Shown in pieces: positions 47,155-58,700 of a stretch of 64,000 bases of DNA. The position numbers and the translations under genes are program-made. The stretch covers positions 34,038,001 to 34,102,000 of the forward strand of contig JBITNC010000002.1 of NCBI GenBank assembly GCA_050084985.1, written 5' to 3'. This DNA comes from Nageia nagi (taxonomy: Eukaryota > Pinophyta). The notes beneath the pieces were generated by a model. It did no database searches. It saw nothing but the letters and a program-made list of their open reading frames with translations, and had not been told where the DNA came from. How positions within the stretch are numbered: the first letter of the stretch is position 1; every line of letters begins with the position of its first letter.

Positions 47155-48798
47155 ATGTAAATCTATTTCATGGATTTAAATGATTGCTCTTTTTACAACC
47201 ATAGAACTGATAAGATGTGTTTAGTTGAAGTAGAAGAGAGTTCTGATAATCTATTTCCCACAAATGTGCTTGGTTCAATTTCATGACCAAACATCCCATC
47301 TAGATTTTATGGGATATAATGTTCCATATCTCAGACAAAGGAGCTGAAATGGAAAGATGCCTTTCATGAATTGTTATGCCCTGCCATCATTTTCATAGTG
47401 CTTTCAGTTTGCTATTAGATATTTGGGGTTTGAGGTGAACTGTTTAGTCTATTTGTATTTCAGACCTTAAGTGCAAGATTCCTGATGTTCATATGCAGTT
47501 TGTGAAGCAGTTTCATTCCTTCATGTGCAATGTCAAAAGAGTGGAGATGCAAATACTGGCAATGGAAAACAGGCTTCAAAGCCTGAGAGTGAACCAATTT
47601 TTCCAAGGGAAATTTTTACAAAATTTATCCTTGTAATGTGAATAAAAACTATAACAGACTTCATCACTCTAAAACAATGTATAATTTCCATAATGACATC
47701 TATTATTTTAAATACGTCTAGTAATACTCTCTATATGTCCCCAAGTGGACAATACATTGGTCAATGCTTTGATTGATCTCTGGGAGGTCTCAGGTCCAAA
47801 TCTCAATGGTTGTTCCATTGTCTACAGTCATGCTACTGTCCAAAAGTTGCCACGTGGATAGTGGAGAATTTAAAAGATATTTACCCTACTGGCGGCCCTG
47901 AGGGGGTTCCTAGAACAATTTGCCGCATGATCTCATAAAAAAAGAAAACTCTATATATCAATTCAAAGTTTGGCCAACTCATTGGCAGTGATATCTTCAT
48001 AGGATCAGAATTTTGACAGTCCAACAGATAGTTTTTCTCTTGTCAGGAGATTAAATTCTTTTGGAGGTATAAATGTAGAGACCTTAGGGACCAGGGTCAA
48101 ATTAAATAAGGATAAGTTAGTGAAATAAAATCATAATAGATTTTCAAGGGTTGTGATAAAGGGGCATAATCTTTTTCACATATATAAACAACTTTACATG
48201 TTTCACTGTTATCATCAAGATCAGAATTAGAAAGACAATTTATCTTGTGTCTAATTCCTAACATCATGTATGTCCATGTATATGTTTTATGTTATTATTT
48301 TGTAGCTTTTAACTTTTAATAAACCAAAAAAAATTCGATTTTAAATAAAGTGCAACATATTTTTTTGCATTAAATATGAAAATACTTAATATTTAATCAA
48401 AATACATAGCAAATATTTCATTTAAAAACATATCAAATAAATTATTGGTTTTCATCTACAGAAATTTTTAATAATTTTTCAGATGAATCATTCAATTTAT
48501 AATGTAATCAAAATAAGTTTAATTTTGACATCGAAAACAAAATAATTCCATGGCAGAGTGATTATTTACTGTTACAGAGGTTGAAATTTTATAACAAAAA
48601 ATATAATATTATTTTGTACATACATAATACTGCATGCACTTACATGCATAGATGTTTAACTCTTTTGACTTCCTAAAATAATTCATGACTGACCGAGCTT
48701 CTGTTTTTTGCTCTTTGTTTGCTTCTTACTCCACCCTGGCATCCATTCACAGATTCCCCGCCCCACCCTTCACCCTCTGCTATGATGGAATAAATTCC
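47155..48798. other. AKR intron 2, nothing firmly recognised
   Basis: A moderately GC-rich patch at about 47690-47940 has a B-box-like AGGTCCAAATCTC and may be a decayed SINE, but no convincing A box was found. Confidence 0.3.
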
Positions 48799-49575
48799 AT
48801 GGCAAAACTCAATTCAGGACAGACTCCACCTAGCTAGTCGAGTCTCTTCAACTTCAAACAAGTCAAGGTCATTATTGATGTCCCTCTCAATACTGAATAT
48901 GCTTCAGATGATGAAATTGCACATCTTTTCATCCCAGATGAGCTAATCAATTTTGAAAAGCAATGTCACAAAAGCTCCCTTATCGCTAAATTTACAAGCA
49001 CACGATCAAACTTATATCAGATTCGAACTTGGACAAGTTTGAAATGGAAAATAAAAGAAACTCTCAACATCACTGTATTACCAAAAGACTTCTTACTCTT
49101 CAAATTCACGTTTGTATTCGATATGGAAGAAGTACTTCAGCGAGGCCCTTGGTTCTTCAACAAAAAAGGATTGTACCTAAGAAAATGGTACAAAGTATCT
49201 TGTCCTAAAAAAAAAGAATATAACCACCATCCTAATATGGATTCAACTCCCCAAACTCCAATCGACTTTTGGAATGTCAAAATAATTGTTGGAATCGCTA
49301 AATCCATAGTAAACTTAACAGCAATCAATTCTACCATAGTAAACAAGTCTCGCTTATTAGTTGCCCGTTTCCATGTAAATGGGAATCTCACCAAAGACCT
49401 CCTGAGGAAGATCATCCTAGAATCATATGTGGGAGCATGGGAGCAGAAGATCAACTATAAACACCTAATCTCCAAATGCTCAATTTGTAAAATTGTTACA
49501 CATAGAACCAGGAATTGCTCAGATAAGCCAAAACGATCCACCACCCAAAAGAAATCCAACAAGAAACAAAAATAA
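48799..49575 (+). pseudogene. LINE (L1-type) ORF1 with DUF4283 and CCHC knuckle
   Basis: From ATG at 48799 one frame runs to 49575 with a TAG near 48835: PDELINFEKQCHKSSLIAKF, then LLFKFTFVFDMEEVLQRGPW and LYLRKWYKV (DUF4283 fold of plant LINE ORF1), SRLLVARFHVNGNL, and the knuckle CSICKIVTHRTRNC (C-x2-C-x4-H-x4-C). Around 49215-49262 a short stretch (ILIWIQLPKL) sits in another frame, implying two compensating indels. No ORF2 follows downstream in this window. Orientation is antisense to the AKR gene. Confidence 0.8.
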
Positions 49576-49576
49576 C

Positions 49577-49708
49577 ATGCAACGAAGACATGACCAGCAA
49601 GAAGATAAAAGCCAAAATCCTCACCAAAATAGGCATATAATATGCAACGAAGACATGACCAGCAAGGAGATAAAAGCAAAAATCCTCCTCACCAAAATAG
49701 GCATAGGC
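49577..49708 (+). repeat. 65-bp tandem duplication at the LINE ORF1 end
   Basis: Two copies starting ATGCAACGAAGACATGACCA (49577 and 49642) and ending ACCAAAATAGGCATA. Confidence 0.88.
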
Positions 49709-50127
49709 AAAGCAGCCTAGATAAAACATCCAAACTGGAAACAAAAAATTTATACAACTCTAACTGGAAGATGAAGAAAACAATACTTAAAAAATAATGA
49801 AGAATGTAATCAAGTACAAAATAACACCATTAGTTCCAACGACCCCCTATGGCTACTCCAACACCACACCTACCATGTCCACCAACCCTACTCCCACCCC
49901 AACCCCCTCAATCAAACCCCCTACCAACTGATCCAAACCCCACAAATTCAAGAGATCAAGCCCGCTCAATTTGAACCACAAGAAGCACTTGAAAAACAAC
50001 AAATGTGAGAAAAGGATTGATCGGTAGACCATCAGAACATGAGGTGAGGCATTGAAAAATAGCCAAACAGATTGCGAATGGAATGTAGAACATATTGGAT
50101 CAAAATGGGGGTTTCTTAACCTCACGA

Positions 50128-50183
50128 TCCAATAAATGATAAATATCTCACTGAATCAATAAATGATAAATATCTCACTTAAT
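50128..50183 (+). repeat. 28-bp tandem duplication
   Basis: TCAATAAATGATAAATATCTCACT repeated twice with minor differences at the edges. Confidence 0.75.
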
Positions 50184-50596
50184 CAGAAGGGACTCGCCCC
50201 CTCCTTAGGCAACATTGGCAAGACTTACTCCTTTTGTCCTTCTTTTGTGACACAAATCTCCAAATCAATTTTATTAATCAACCCATGCGGACTACTCATA
50301 TCTCCACAATGGCAGTTGACTCAATCCAATGCTCGCATACTACAATAATTTTATTAATCATAACTCCCCAAGCATGACCATCAAAAAATTGCATGGCCAA
50401 CTCATTACCATTGTTCCTCCTTTCGTGCCTTGGTACTGCCAACACATGCAAAGAGTGACACATGACATCACTTCAAATGTCAACGACTATTAACTTATTT
50501 TTATTTCTACTTGGCTTGTCTTTTCAAGCGCTCCCATACCTCTCCCCATCACTTTCTCGAAAATCTCTGTGACATACTCTCTCTGCAACCAGCGAG

Positions 50597-51116
50597 ATGG
50601 AGCCAAATGCTCTAGAGGAATTTCAGAATGACTCAGCAGTCTGGATGGTACACAAGTCAGGAGGTAGCTCTGAAATCATGCGACAATGTTTCGACGCCAT
50701 CCCAGTGGCTACCCGGGCAATTGCTAAAACATGGAAAGATGGAAAAGTTGAAGTTGGGAAGACAAAATTCGAAAACTCGATGGAGTCAATAGCAGAAGCA
50801 ACTAGCCTTAGCCTGTTAGGGAGATGGCATATGAAGTAGCAAAAGTTGAAGGGCAAGGATTTGGAGTTTTTCAAAGGCCAAGAAGAAAATTATATCCCAT
50901 TCGAAAATGGATGGAAACACGATTCTCTCTCTCACCCATGGAACTAGATCACTAAAGCTATAATGCAATATGTTACCATGGAAGGATGCTACTAGATGGT
51001 ATTCGACTACCACTTCATCATGATGTATCATTTTAGAAGAGAAAAGCCATATTGCTGTCCCAACTTCCTGTTTAATTCTGTTGAAAATTCAATTGCATTC
51101 GTACAAGTAGGCAAAG
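50597..51116 (+). pseudogene. Unrecognised plant repeat-associated ORF relic
   Basis: ATG at 50597 opens 80 codons (MEPNALEEFQNDSAVWMV ... LGRWHMK), and the same frame continues past stops with KGKDLEFFKGQEENYIPF, DYHFIMMYHFRREKPYCCPN and FLFNSVENSIAFVQVGK. The series of aromatic and charged positions looks like a real ancient protein. I cannot name the family. No transposase, RT or helicase motif. Confidence 0.4.
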
Positions 51117-51374
51117 TGTCCACCCCTTTGCACTAAGACCTATTAATTGTCCTTTACTGTTTTGCAATTCGTTCAGTTCTGGTTGTCAATCCATCCCCTA
51201 CTCCTCCAAAACCCCACTCTGCTTCCCAGCATTTCGAGAGAGGTTTGGCTAGAAAAAGCCTCAAACCCAAAAAATGAAAAAAGTGAAAATCTCCTTCCTT
51301 GTCATTGACATTCCCGACAATAAGCCTCTGAGCAAATTCATCATCAGGTGCAATAAGAGGTGCAAGACTTTATC

Positions 51375-51620
51375 TGTACCTCTACCTCTGCCCCCTACAC
51401 TGTTCTCCCCCTCCCTCACCATCCAATCCCACTGCTCCCCGCCACTTTATCCCCATTCCCTCTTTACCCACCAATGCACCTACCCCTTGCAGCCTCCTTC
51501 GATCCCCATTCCCTCCACCCACCTCCGCTCGCCCCCACTCCTCCTTTCCCCTCCCTCCCTAAGCCCTCCTCCTTTGCAACCCCCCTCTTGTTGGAAGCTC
51601 CCCCATTTGCTACTCCCAAG
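51375..51620 (+). other. Strand-asymmetric pyrimidine-rich tract
   Basis: About 245 bp where C and T greatly dominate the plus strand, with many CCCC runs; unlike the AT-rich surroundings. It lies in an open frame (51274-51729) rich in Pro, Ser and Leu whose C-terminal part is Lys-rich (KDKKEKNKEKEKKD). Coding status doubtful. Confidence 0.6.
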
Positions 51621-51838
51621 ACATGCAAACAAAGAAATTCTACAGGACAAAAAAGAAAAAAATAAGGAAAAAGAAAAAAAAGACTTGCTTGTACAAAGCA
51701 CCAAATGCCATTCCATAGATCAAAAATGAAGAGATAAAGATCACAACTCTGGAAGCCATAATGAGAGGAGAAGCACTCCAAGAATACCTGATCACCAGCT
51801 TCAGATCTGACTACACATCGGACTGACTCTACCTCTCT

Positions 51839-52321
51839 ATGCTACTTTGTCTACTCTTCTCTATGTTTCTTTTTGTTACATACATGTGGGACTATTCTAG
51901 TAGATCACAGAAATTTGATAACCAAATATTTGTAAAAATAGGTTTTGGGATTCTGTTAAAAAAAAACCATTTTATCTATAAAAAGACCATGATTAACTGT
52001 GAAATCACTGGTATAAACCATGCAGTGGTTCTTTTATGTGGAACAAAACATAGAAGGTGGGTGTGGCTTTCTTGCGATCCAAAAAAGCTGGTCAAAAGAG
52101 GATATCTTGTCATAAGAAAAAAAACTGCTCCCATTCAATGCAGGATGGAACTGTGTGTGAAACCTCAACATCTGGGAATGGATTTTCGGCGTGATGGACC
52201 ACTGAGGCAACAGTCAGAAAAGGGGTCTGGTTTGAAAAACAGTGAGAATGCGGACATGAGTAACACGATTTTGGTGAAAAACATGATCGCCTGCCAGTTC
52301 CAGGATTTACGAGTTTTGTGA
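51839..52321 (+). CDS. Hypothetical 160-codon open frame
   Basis: Open for 160 codons from ATG 51839 with a hydrophobic N-terminus (LLCLLFSMFLFVTYMW, a possible signal/anchor), then a basic body (CGTKHRRWVWLSCDPKKLVK). No family recognised. It lies inside AKR intron 2 on the opposite strand, next to repeat relics, so a transposon origin is more likely than a host gene. Chance openness is not excluded. Confidence 0.2.
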   Translation: MLLCLLFSMFLFVTYMWDYSSRSQKFDNQIFVKIGFGILLKKNHFIYKKTMINCEITGINHAVVLLCGTKHRRWVWLSCDPKKLVKRGYLVIRKKTAPIQCRMELCVKPQHLGMDFRRDGPLRQQSEKGSGLKNSENADMSNTILVKNMIACQFQDLRVL

Positions 52322-52719
52322 ATTTTTCAATGATTCTACTTTTAAGATGATTTGGGGAAATATATCAAACAATTGCCTAATCTCGGGAGTTGCACATCTT
52401 TGTTTCTTATCTATTACTGATTGTACATTTTTCAAGGTTAAGAGACTCATTAGATTGTCTTCGAACTTGCTTGTCGCAAGGATTGCCTTGCTGCATTCTC
52501 TTCACTAAAAACTTGTTTATGGTTTCATTGTCCACTTATCATTTAAAAACAGCCTCAAGCATCGGAGTTGGCATCAATGAAATTCAAGTAAGCGCCATGA
52601 TGATCCAGACAAGAATTCCTCTTCCCATTATAAAAGCAAGTTCAAATATTATTCTAACTCAGAAGTTAGAAATTGCATTTATTCAACTTGCTACAGAAAT
52701 AAATAAATTTTGAACATAC

Positions 52720-52887
52720 CTTGCCAACCAAAACCTCATTTGTGAAAGGTCCATACATATCTGCAGTGTCAAAAAATGTTATGCCTTTGTTGAAAGCATG
52801 CTGAATTAAAGCTATACCTTCTTCCTCGGCAACAGGTGGACCATAAAACGCTGAAAGTCCCATACATCCCAAACCAAGCCGAGAAAC
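52720..52887 (-). CDS. AKR exon 2 (catalytic Asp and Tyr)
   Basis: Residues 16-71, exactly 56 codons, from CAG|GTTTCTC to GGCAAG|GTATGT. It contains [12 protein letters not shown], the family N-terminal signature, and [14 protein letters not shown] with catalytic Asp55 and Tyr60. No stop or frameshift. Separated from exon 1 by a 187-bp intron. Confidence 0.95.
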
Positions 52888-53074
52888 CTGTTTAAATCGT
52901 AAAATAAATAATTTATTCAAAAACTAGTAAAGGTAGTTTAGAAGCAGATAAATCACTCTTCTAAAACCTGCTCCTCTTAATAAAATAAAAAAGAAGTTTG
53001 AATGGATTTGAAGTTCAAAACCTAGACATTATCATTATCATTTACAATGGATATGAATTAAATTGAGATGTTAC

Positions 53075-53119
53075 CTGGAGTCCTTGAGTGCCTAGCTGAA
53101 TGCGTGGAACAGACACCAT
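53075..53119 (-). CDS. AKR exon 1 (start codon)
   Basis: Encodes residues 1-15, MVSVPRIQLGTQGLQ, the usual short N-terminus of this family (first beta strand), followed by CAG|GTAA. Phase 0. TATA-like boxes lie 42 and 72 bp upstream of the ATG. No earlier in-frame ATG fits the family. Confidence 0.9.
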
Positions 53120-53160
53120 CCTCTCCCTCTGTATTTAGGAATTCTTCGTGTCTTCTTTCA

Positions 53161-53200
53161 GATTTATAGCACTGTGAATATCCAACAGGGAATTTATAGC
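53161..53200 (-). promoter_or_regulatory. Candidate core promoter of the AKR gene
   Basis: Two GCTATAAAT(C/T) boxes on the minus strand, at 53161-53170 and 53191-53200, 42 and 72 bp upstream of the ATG. The farther one better fits a TATA box with a short 5' leader. Transcription start not determined. Confidence 0.45.
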
Positions 53201-53788
53201 TAATGTTGATGAAGTACAGACGGAGGAAAAAAATCTGATGACGTGGCCAAGTTGGAGGAACTTCTGTTTTGTGGATGCAAATTTCATGGTTATGGTTTTT
53301 TGTGGAATATTGAAAATTGGTTATTTATTTATTTATCGGATTAAGTTGTATGATAAAGGTTTACACACACAAAATGTAATGTTGATTATCCTAGGGAGCA
53401 GTTCAATTGGGAGACTAATCTTACTTTCAAAGCCTTATTTTTCATTATAAAATTTTATAATTCTTATATATTATGTATTATCAATGAGCGCTCTTTAATT
53501 TTATATATATATAAAGAAAATGATAATTAATGGTAAATTATTGGAAATCATATTATTATAAAGATTTTTTTAATTGTCACATCAAGATGGGAGGAAGTTA
53601 GAATTAAAGTCCTCATTTAAAAGATAGGAGGACGTCAATTGTCAACATTTATTATTTTGAAATAGCTCAACAAATAGGATTAAACCTCAAATATTCAAGT
53701 GGGAGATGAGTATCTATCAATGTGGAAAGTAAGTTCCACTATAATTTAATGAGAGAATAAAGTAGATGTTATCATTGATGAATAATAA

Positions 53789-54013
53789 TTAGCTATTACA
53801 ATCAAGTGCAATGGGTACACGTAGAAAAATAATTGATTTTTTGCTACAGATAATTTATAATTATTGTGTGAAAAGTATTAATTTTTGTCAACTGTAAACT
53901 TTAGAAATAAGTAGATCATTCCACAAAGCTTTGAAATTTATATTTTTGAATATAATTAAACTCAAGAAAATGATTTTTTTTTTCCATCTTTTATTATTAA
54001 TGTAGTTAGTAAT
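53789..54013 (-). mobile_element. Helitron 3' end, inverted, upstream of the AKR gene
   Basis: Reverse-complement of 53789-54013 follows 46925-47154 block by block: ATTAATAATAAAAG, GAGTTTAATT, AAAAATATAAATTTCAAA, TTTGTGGAATG, TTTGACAAAAA-like, CACACAAT, TACCCATTGCACTTG, then CTAA (CTRR) at 53792-53789. The terminal hairpin ATTGCA...TGTAAT keeps pairing through one G-T pair. The rest of the element to the right was not traced beyond about 54013. Confidence 0.78.
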
Positions 54014-54546
54014 GGACATCCTTGGCCTTCACATCAGCAAGTCATTTCATGTGGAAATCATGCATCACATGATAAGTTTTTCTCATGGATCTCTTGACCA
54101 CCTCCTTTAATTTCGCAAATGTGGAACAAAAAAAAGTTACAGTAATTACAAACTCCTAATATTTATGACATTGATGATCCTAATTGAAGTGGTACCTACA
54201 CTTATTCCTCGACTTCCAAGATTTTCCTGAAATTTGCATTGTATTATGTTCAACAAAGTGAGTAACTTGGACTACTTCAAATCTTAAAAAGCATTGGCTT
54301 CATACCAATTTTACTCCATTCACTTTCTAAAAAGGATAATTCTAATTCCCTTGATGGATTAAATTTTACTAATTACTCAAACACTTTCATTTGACATTAA
54401 TCACTCCATGTAAGAGGATCCATCTTCAAGAAAAGAAAAGAAAAGTGAACTAAGAGATAAGAAAAGTAGATAGGGGAAATAATGGAAGGAAAGTCCAAAG
54501 AGGTGAGTCCAAGGCCAAACATGAAGGTTGTGAGGAAATAAAACTA
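54014..54546. other. Short unclassified stretch
   Basis: Between the Helitron fragment and the Copia LTR; nothing recognised. Confidence 0.35.
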
Positions 54547-55080
54547 TGTGATATATGAAGGAAAATTTGGGAGCCCAATGAGAGAATTGCACTATAACAT
54601 AAACAATCCTATACTCCCAAGATCACATGAAAGCTCACAATACTCATCTAACAAACTCACAAATAAGACAATCTTACAAAGTGACACAAGATATAAGTGG
54701 TTCCTCCAACTAAGAGTACATCCACTAACTAGATCTTTACTTCAATCACAAATACAACTCTCTTACAATCCTCCTAATCTCAACTCTTATGTTCTATCCT
54801 ATACCATAACTTTACTTCACAATTGGTGTGTAATCATAAAGAGGGAGCCTTCTATTTATAGGCCAAAATCTCTCTTTGGATCAGCCTTTTATCCAATGTA
54901 CAAAAGCATGACATGCACATCCTTTTACCGAAGGGGCATGCTCATGACATGGAGTGTAGACAAGTTACATTATCATACTCACTTAAATACTTAAGGTATC
55001 AAATGATACCTTTAAGTATTAGTGAACTTACTAGAAGATTATTACATAACCTTTACAATAATGTATTATACATTCCAACA
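54547..55080 (-). mobile_element. 3' LTR of second minus-strand Copia
   Basis: Minus strand starts TGTTGGAATGTATAATAC at 55080, directly after the purine tract TAAGGGGGAG (55090-55081), and ends near 54547 with ...ATATATCACA. It includes a good TATA box (TATAAATAGA, 54860-54851) and a palindromic AAAGGTATCA/TGATACCTT. About 534 bp. The left end is approximate because no second LTR is available. Confidence 0.75.
54851..54860 (-). promoter_or_regulatory. TATA box in Copia LTR
   Basis: CTATAAATAGA-type box on the minus strand within the LTR, typical of the U3/R border. Confidence 0.55.
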
Positions 55081-55090
55081 CTCCCCCTTA
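55081..55090 (-). promoter_or_regulatory. Polypurine tract
   Basis: TAAGGGGGAG on the minus strand abutting the LTR. A second similar tract (CAAGGGGGAG, near 55805) follows the RNase H end, so one is ancestral or duplicated. Confidence 0.65.
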
Positions 55091-55793
55091 ATGCAATATT
55101 GGGATAGAGTGAATAAGAGAGAAGAAAAAGAGAAAGTAAGACGAGTTTTCATCCAAACAGATACAATGGAGATGAGAACTTTTTACATATTTATGAAGTA
55201 AGAAAGATCTAGTTTGAGACTCACTACTTTGCCAAATACAATCATTAATCACAATCGATTTCAATGTACATGAAGTAGTCATCCAACTGGAAGTCATGAA
55301 GAGTCTCCAAGAGCCTGCATACCTGAGGTAAGTAACTTACAATTTTAAAGGAACTTGCAAGTCATAAGCAACTCAAATAATAAGATCAGTTAGATGCAAC
55401 ATATTTATATCAACAAGGGTAGATGAATCACATAAATGCCATCATGAATTGATTAATAGTGCACTATAAGTCATCACGAAGATGCCATGCCAAAAACTCA
55501 TAGTCACCTGTTATATATAAAATATGTGTTGATTATCATTACAAAATAGAGGATGCACTACGAGTTTCTCACAAATGGATAATTGAATAGTGCCAAAAGA
55601 CACATAAGAATTCCTCACACATGGATAACTGAAAGTGTTAGATTGGTTAATCTTTTACTTTAAAAATTTGTACAATAAGTTTCTTATGCACAACGAACTT
55701 ACCACGAAGGTGTACAATAAAATCAACACTATATAGCACAAAATCCTTCTAGAGGTGAAGTTATCATCATAAATATGAATTCAACATAAGAAT

Positions 55794-58700
55794 TCAAACT
55801 TCACTCCCCCTTGAAGGCAACTTCACCAACCTGATAACATCCCTAAGCTTATAGAACTGACCTTTTGAGAAGGGCTTGGTGAACAAATCAGCGAAGTTCA
55901 AGGTGGATGGACAATACTCCAAGTGTATGATGCTATTAAGAACCTTCTTCTTGATAAAATGGGTATGGATTTTCACATGTTTTTTTCTCTGATGGAACAC
56001 AGGATTCTTAGCCAAAGAAATAGCCGATTGATTATTTGAAGAAATCAAAGATGAGCCACCTTATCATACCCATTTTTTTTAAAAGATGCTTTAGCTAAAT
56101 GGCTTCTTGGGCTGCAATAGACATGGCACATATTTAGCTTTTGTGATGGAAAGAGAAATAATAGGTTGCTTCTTGGAAGCCCAAGAGATAACAGTTGAAC
56201 CAATGCTAAACACATATGTAGAGGTTGATTTCCTGTCATCTCTATCTCTTCCATAGTTAGAATATGAGAATATAGAGAGAACAAATGAGGGTAACTTAGA
56301 ATACTTGAGAGCAAGATCTTTAGTCCCTACAACATACCTTAAAATTTACTTAACAACATTGAGGTGCTCAACATAAAGTTTTTACATGAATCATGCCATC
56401 AGATTCACTGCAAAGGCTTGGATATAGTCAAGTACAGTAAACTACCAATTAATTACCTGTAAGTTGTAGCATCATCCAACTAAGAGATGGAGCTCAGAGA
56501 AATAGTGATACCAAGAGAGAGTACGATCGTAACATATCTACATTCCTCCATTTCAAACTTCTATAATATGTCTAATATATACTTAGATTAACTAAGATAA
56601 GTGTAATCTTTGTATTGATACACTTGCATTCTAAGATAATAGTGCAAGAGACCAAGATCAATCATTTCAAACATTGCCTTAAGTTTGGATATGCACTCTT
56701 GAATATTTCATCATTATTTTCAGTTATTAGAAGATCATCCACATAAAGGAGAATCAAGACCACATCTTTTCTTTGATTGAGCACATATAGATCAGAGTCA
56801 AAAAAATACTTGAAGGAATCAATGCTTGTAAAATACCTTGAAATCTTCTTGTACTAGGCTCTAGGTGCTTGCTTAAGTCCATATGATGATTTTTTTAGCT
56901 TGCACACAAAGGATTCTTTACCTTCCACAATGAACCCTTCTAGCTGATTCATGAAGATTTTCACATCTAATTCACCATTAAGAAATGCACTCTTGATGTT
57001 AAGTTGAAAATTTTCCATCTTTGAGTTACAAAAAGAGTAAGGATAATTCTTACTGTAGGCATCTTTACATGGGAGTAAAGGTTTTCTCATAATCTACACC
57101 ATACTTCTGAGCAAAACCTTTGGCTACTAAACTTGCCTTGTATTTCTCAATTCTTCAACTGAATTGAACTTGACCTTGTAGATCTACTTATTGCCAATCA
57201 CATTCTTCTTATTGGATAAGGAACCAAGTCCCAAGTTTTATTTTTCATAAGTGCCTCATACTCCACTTTCATGGCTTCCATCCAACACTCGTGCTTTGAA
57301 TCTTCTTTGAAGGTTGAGGGCTCATGCTTATTGTCAATCTTGGTAAATAAGGATTTGTTCAAGGTCATGCTCTTTGTTACCCTTATGTTAGAGAATTTTG
57401 TTCAGAAAAGACTTTTTTACATCAATATCTAACTAATTAGATGCAACTGAAGAATATTCTGGATCATCAATATCCTCTTTAGAAATAAATTCTTCAGGAA
57501 GTTCATTGAACTTTACATCCTTTAAAATAAACATGACTTTGTAGGATGGAGAGTAGAGCCTATAACCTCTATGCTAATTATCATAACCCATAAAGATATA
57601 TTTTTTAGCTCTTTTATCTAGCTTCTTTTTTTTCTTAAAAATAATGTAGGAGAATGCTTCACAACCAAACAACCTAAGGTGAAAAATGTTATATTTTCTT
57701 CTTGAACATGTCTCAAAAGGAGTTTTACTCTAAATGAATTTTATGGTACACCTATTCAAGGTGTAAATAGTAGTGCTCATAGCTTCACCCCATAAGAAAC
57801 TAGGAAGATTACCCAACATGCATCTAGCCATCTTGATAATTATTCTATTTTTCCTTTCGGTAACACCATTATGTTGAGGAGTGTAAGGAATCGTAAACTA
57901 CCTCTTGATTCCATACTTAGCACTAAAGTCATTGAACTCATTACTGTTATATTCTCCTCCATTTTTGATCTCAACATATTGATTTTAAAGTTAGTTTGAT
58001 TCTCAACAAAGGCCTTAAAAATCTTAAAACTCTCAAAGGTTTGATCTTTGTGCTCAAGTAGATACCCAAAGGTCATCCTACTAAAGTTATAATGAAAGTC
58101 AAGACGTAAGATGCTCCTCCAAGTGATTTAGTTTGAATTGGACCCATCAAGTCTGAATGCATAAGTTAAAAAGGTTGAGATACTCTTGTTTCTTTATCTT
58201 TTTTAAATTTTTATCTATGCATCTTGCCAAGAATGCACTTCTGCACATAGACCAACCTAAAAGAGAAATTGAAGGCAAATCTTTCATAAGTTTTTGGTCT
58301 TTCATGACTTGAATACTCTTATGGTTAAGGTGCCCTAAATGATGGTGCCAAAATTACCTCTAAAACACACACTAGAAGTAAGACATATCTTTGATGGAAC
58401 TTGATCTATGATGTAGAGGTTATCTTTCATTGATCCTTTAACCAAAGTGGTAAGTTCTTTCTTAATGCATTAGAATTGAGAGTCAAATTCAAAAGAGTAC
58501 CCTTTTCTAGCAACTTGGATTATGAAGATAAGGTTCATTCTTAACTTAAGAACATAGAGCACATTGTCAAGAACCTTCTTGTGAATCAACATACTCCAAT
58601 TCTTTGGACTGCAAGGGTAGAGTTATCATCTATCACAACTGCATCTTTTCTATACTTGTGAAAGTTTTCAAACTTTTCTTTTTCAAAGCATAGGTGGTTA

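Larger units (their letters stand above)
17670..53119 (-). pseudogene. Aldo-keto reductase gene (perakine reductase / PCNT115-like), 7 exons over 35 kb, two frameshifts
   Basis: NADPH-dependent carbonyl reductase of the plant AKR13-like family (substrate unknown; cytosolic by family, no targeting peptide visible). Exons in coding order: 53119-53075, 52887-52720, 41110-40910, 38339-38167, 27366-27268, 18107-17955, 17854-17670. All introns are GT-AG and the phases agree (0,0,0,2,0,1 once frameshifts are allowed for). The total is about 341 codons, normal for the family. The catalytic tetrad is present: Asp55 and Tyr60 (DTADMYG), Lys86 (ATKFG), His127 (YYQHR); cofactor motifs are GLSEAS (exon 4) and GTTKIK (exon 7). 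Introns are 187, 11609, 2570, 10800, 9160 and 100 bp; the large ones hold nested transposons. Exons 5 and 6 each lack one base relative to the family frame, so the literal reading ends prematurely. Either a young pseudogene or an intact gene with consensus errors. Confidence 0.9.

Noticed and set aside
49137-49744. Minus-strand frames opposite the LINE ORF1
   Set aside because: Antisense shadows of the DUF4283/CCHC reading.
56045-56314. 89-codon minus-strand open frame
   Set aside because: The RNase H motif DRDDRKST is read in another frame of the same strand; this frame is a shadow of the Copia relic.
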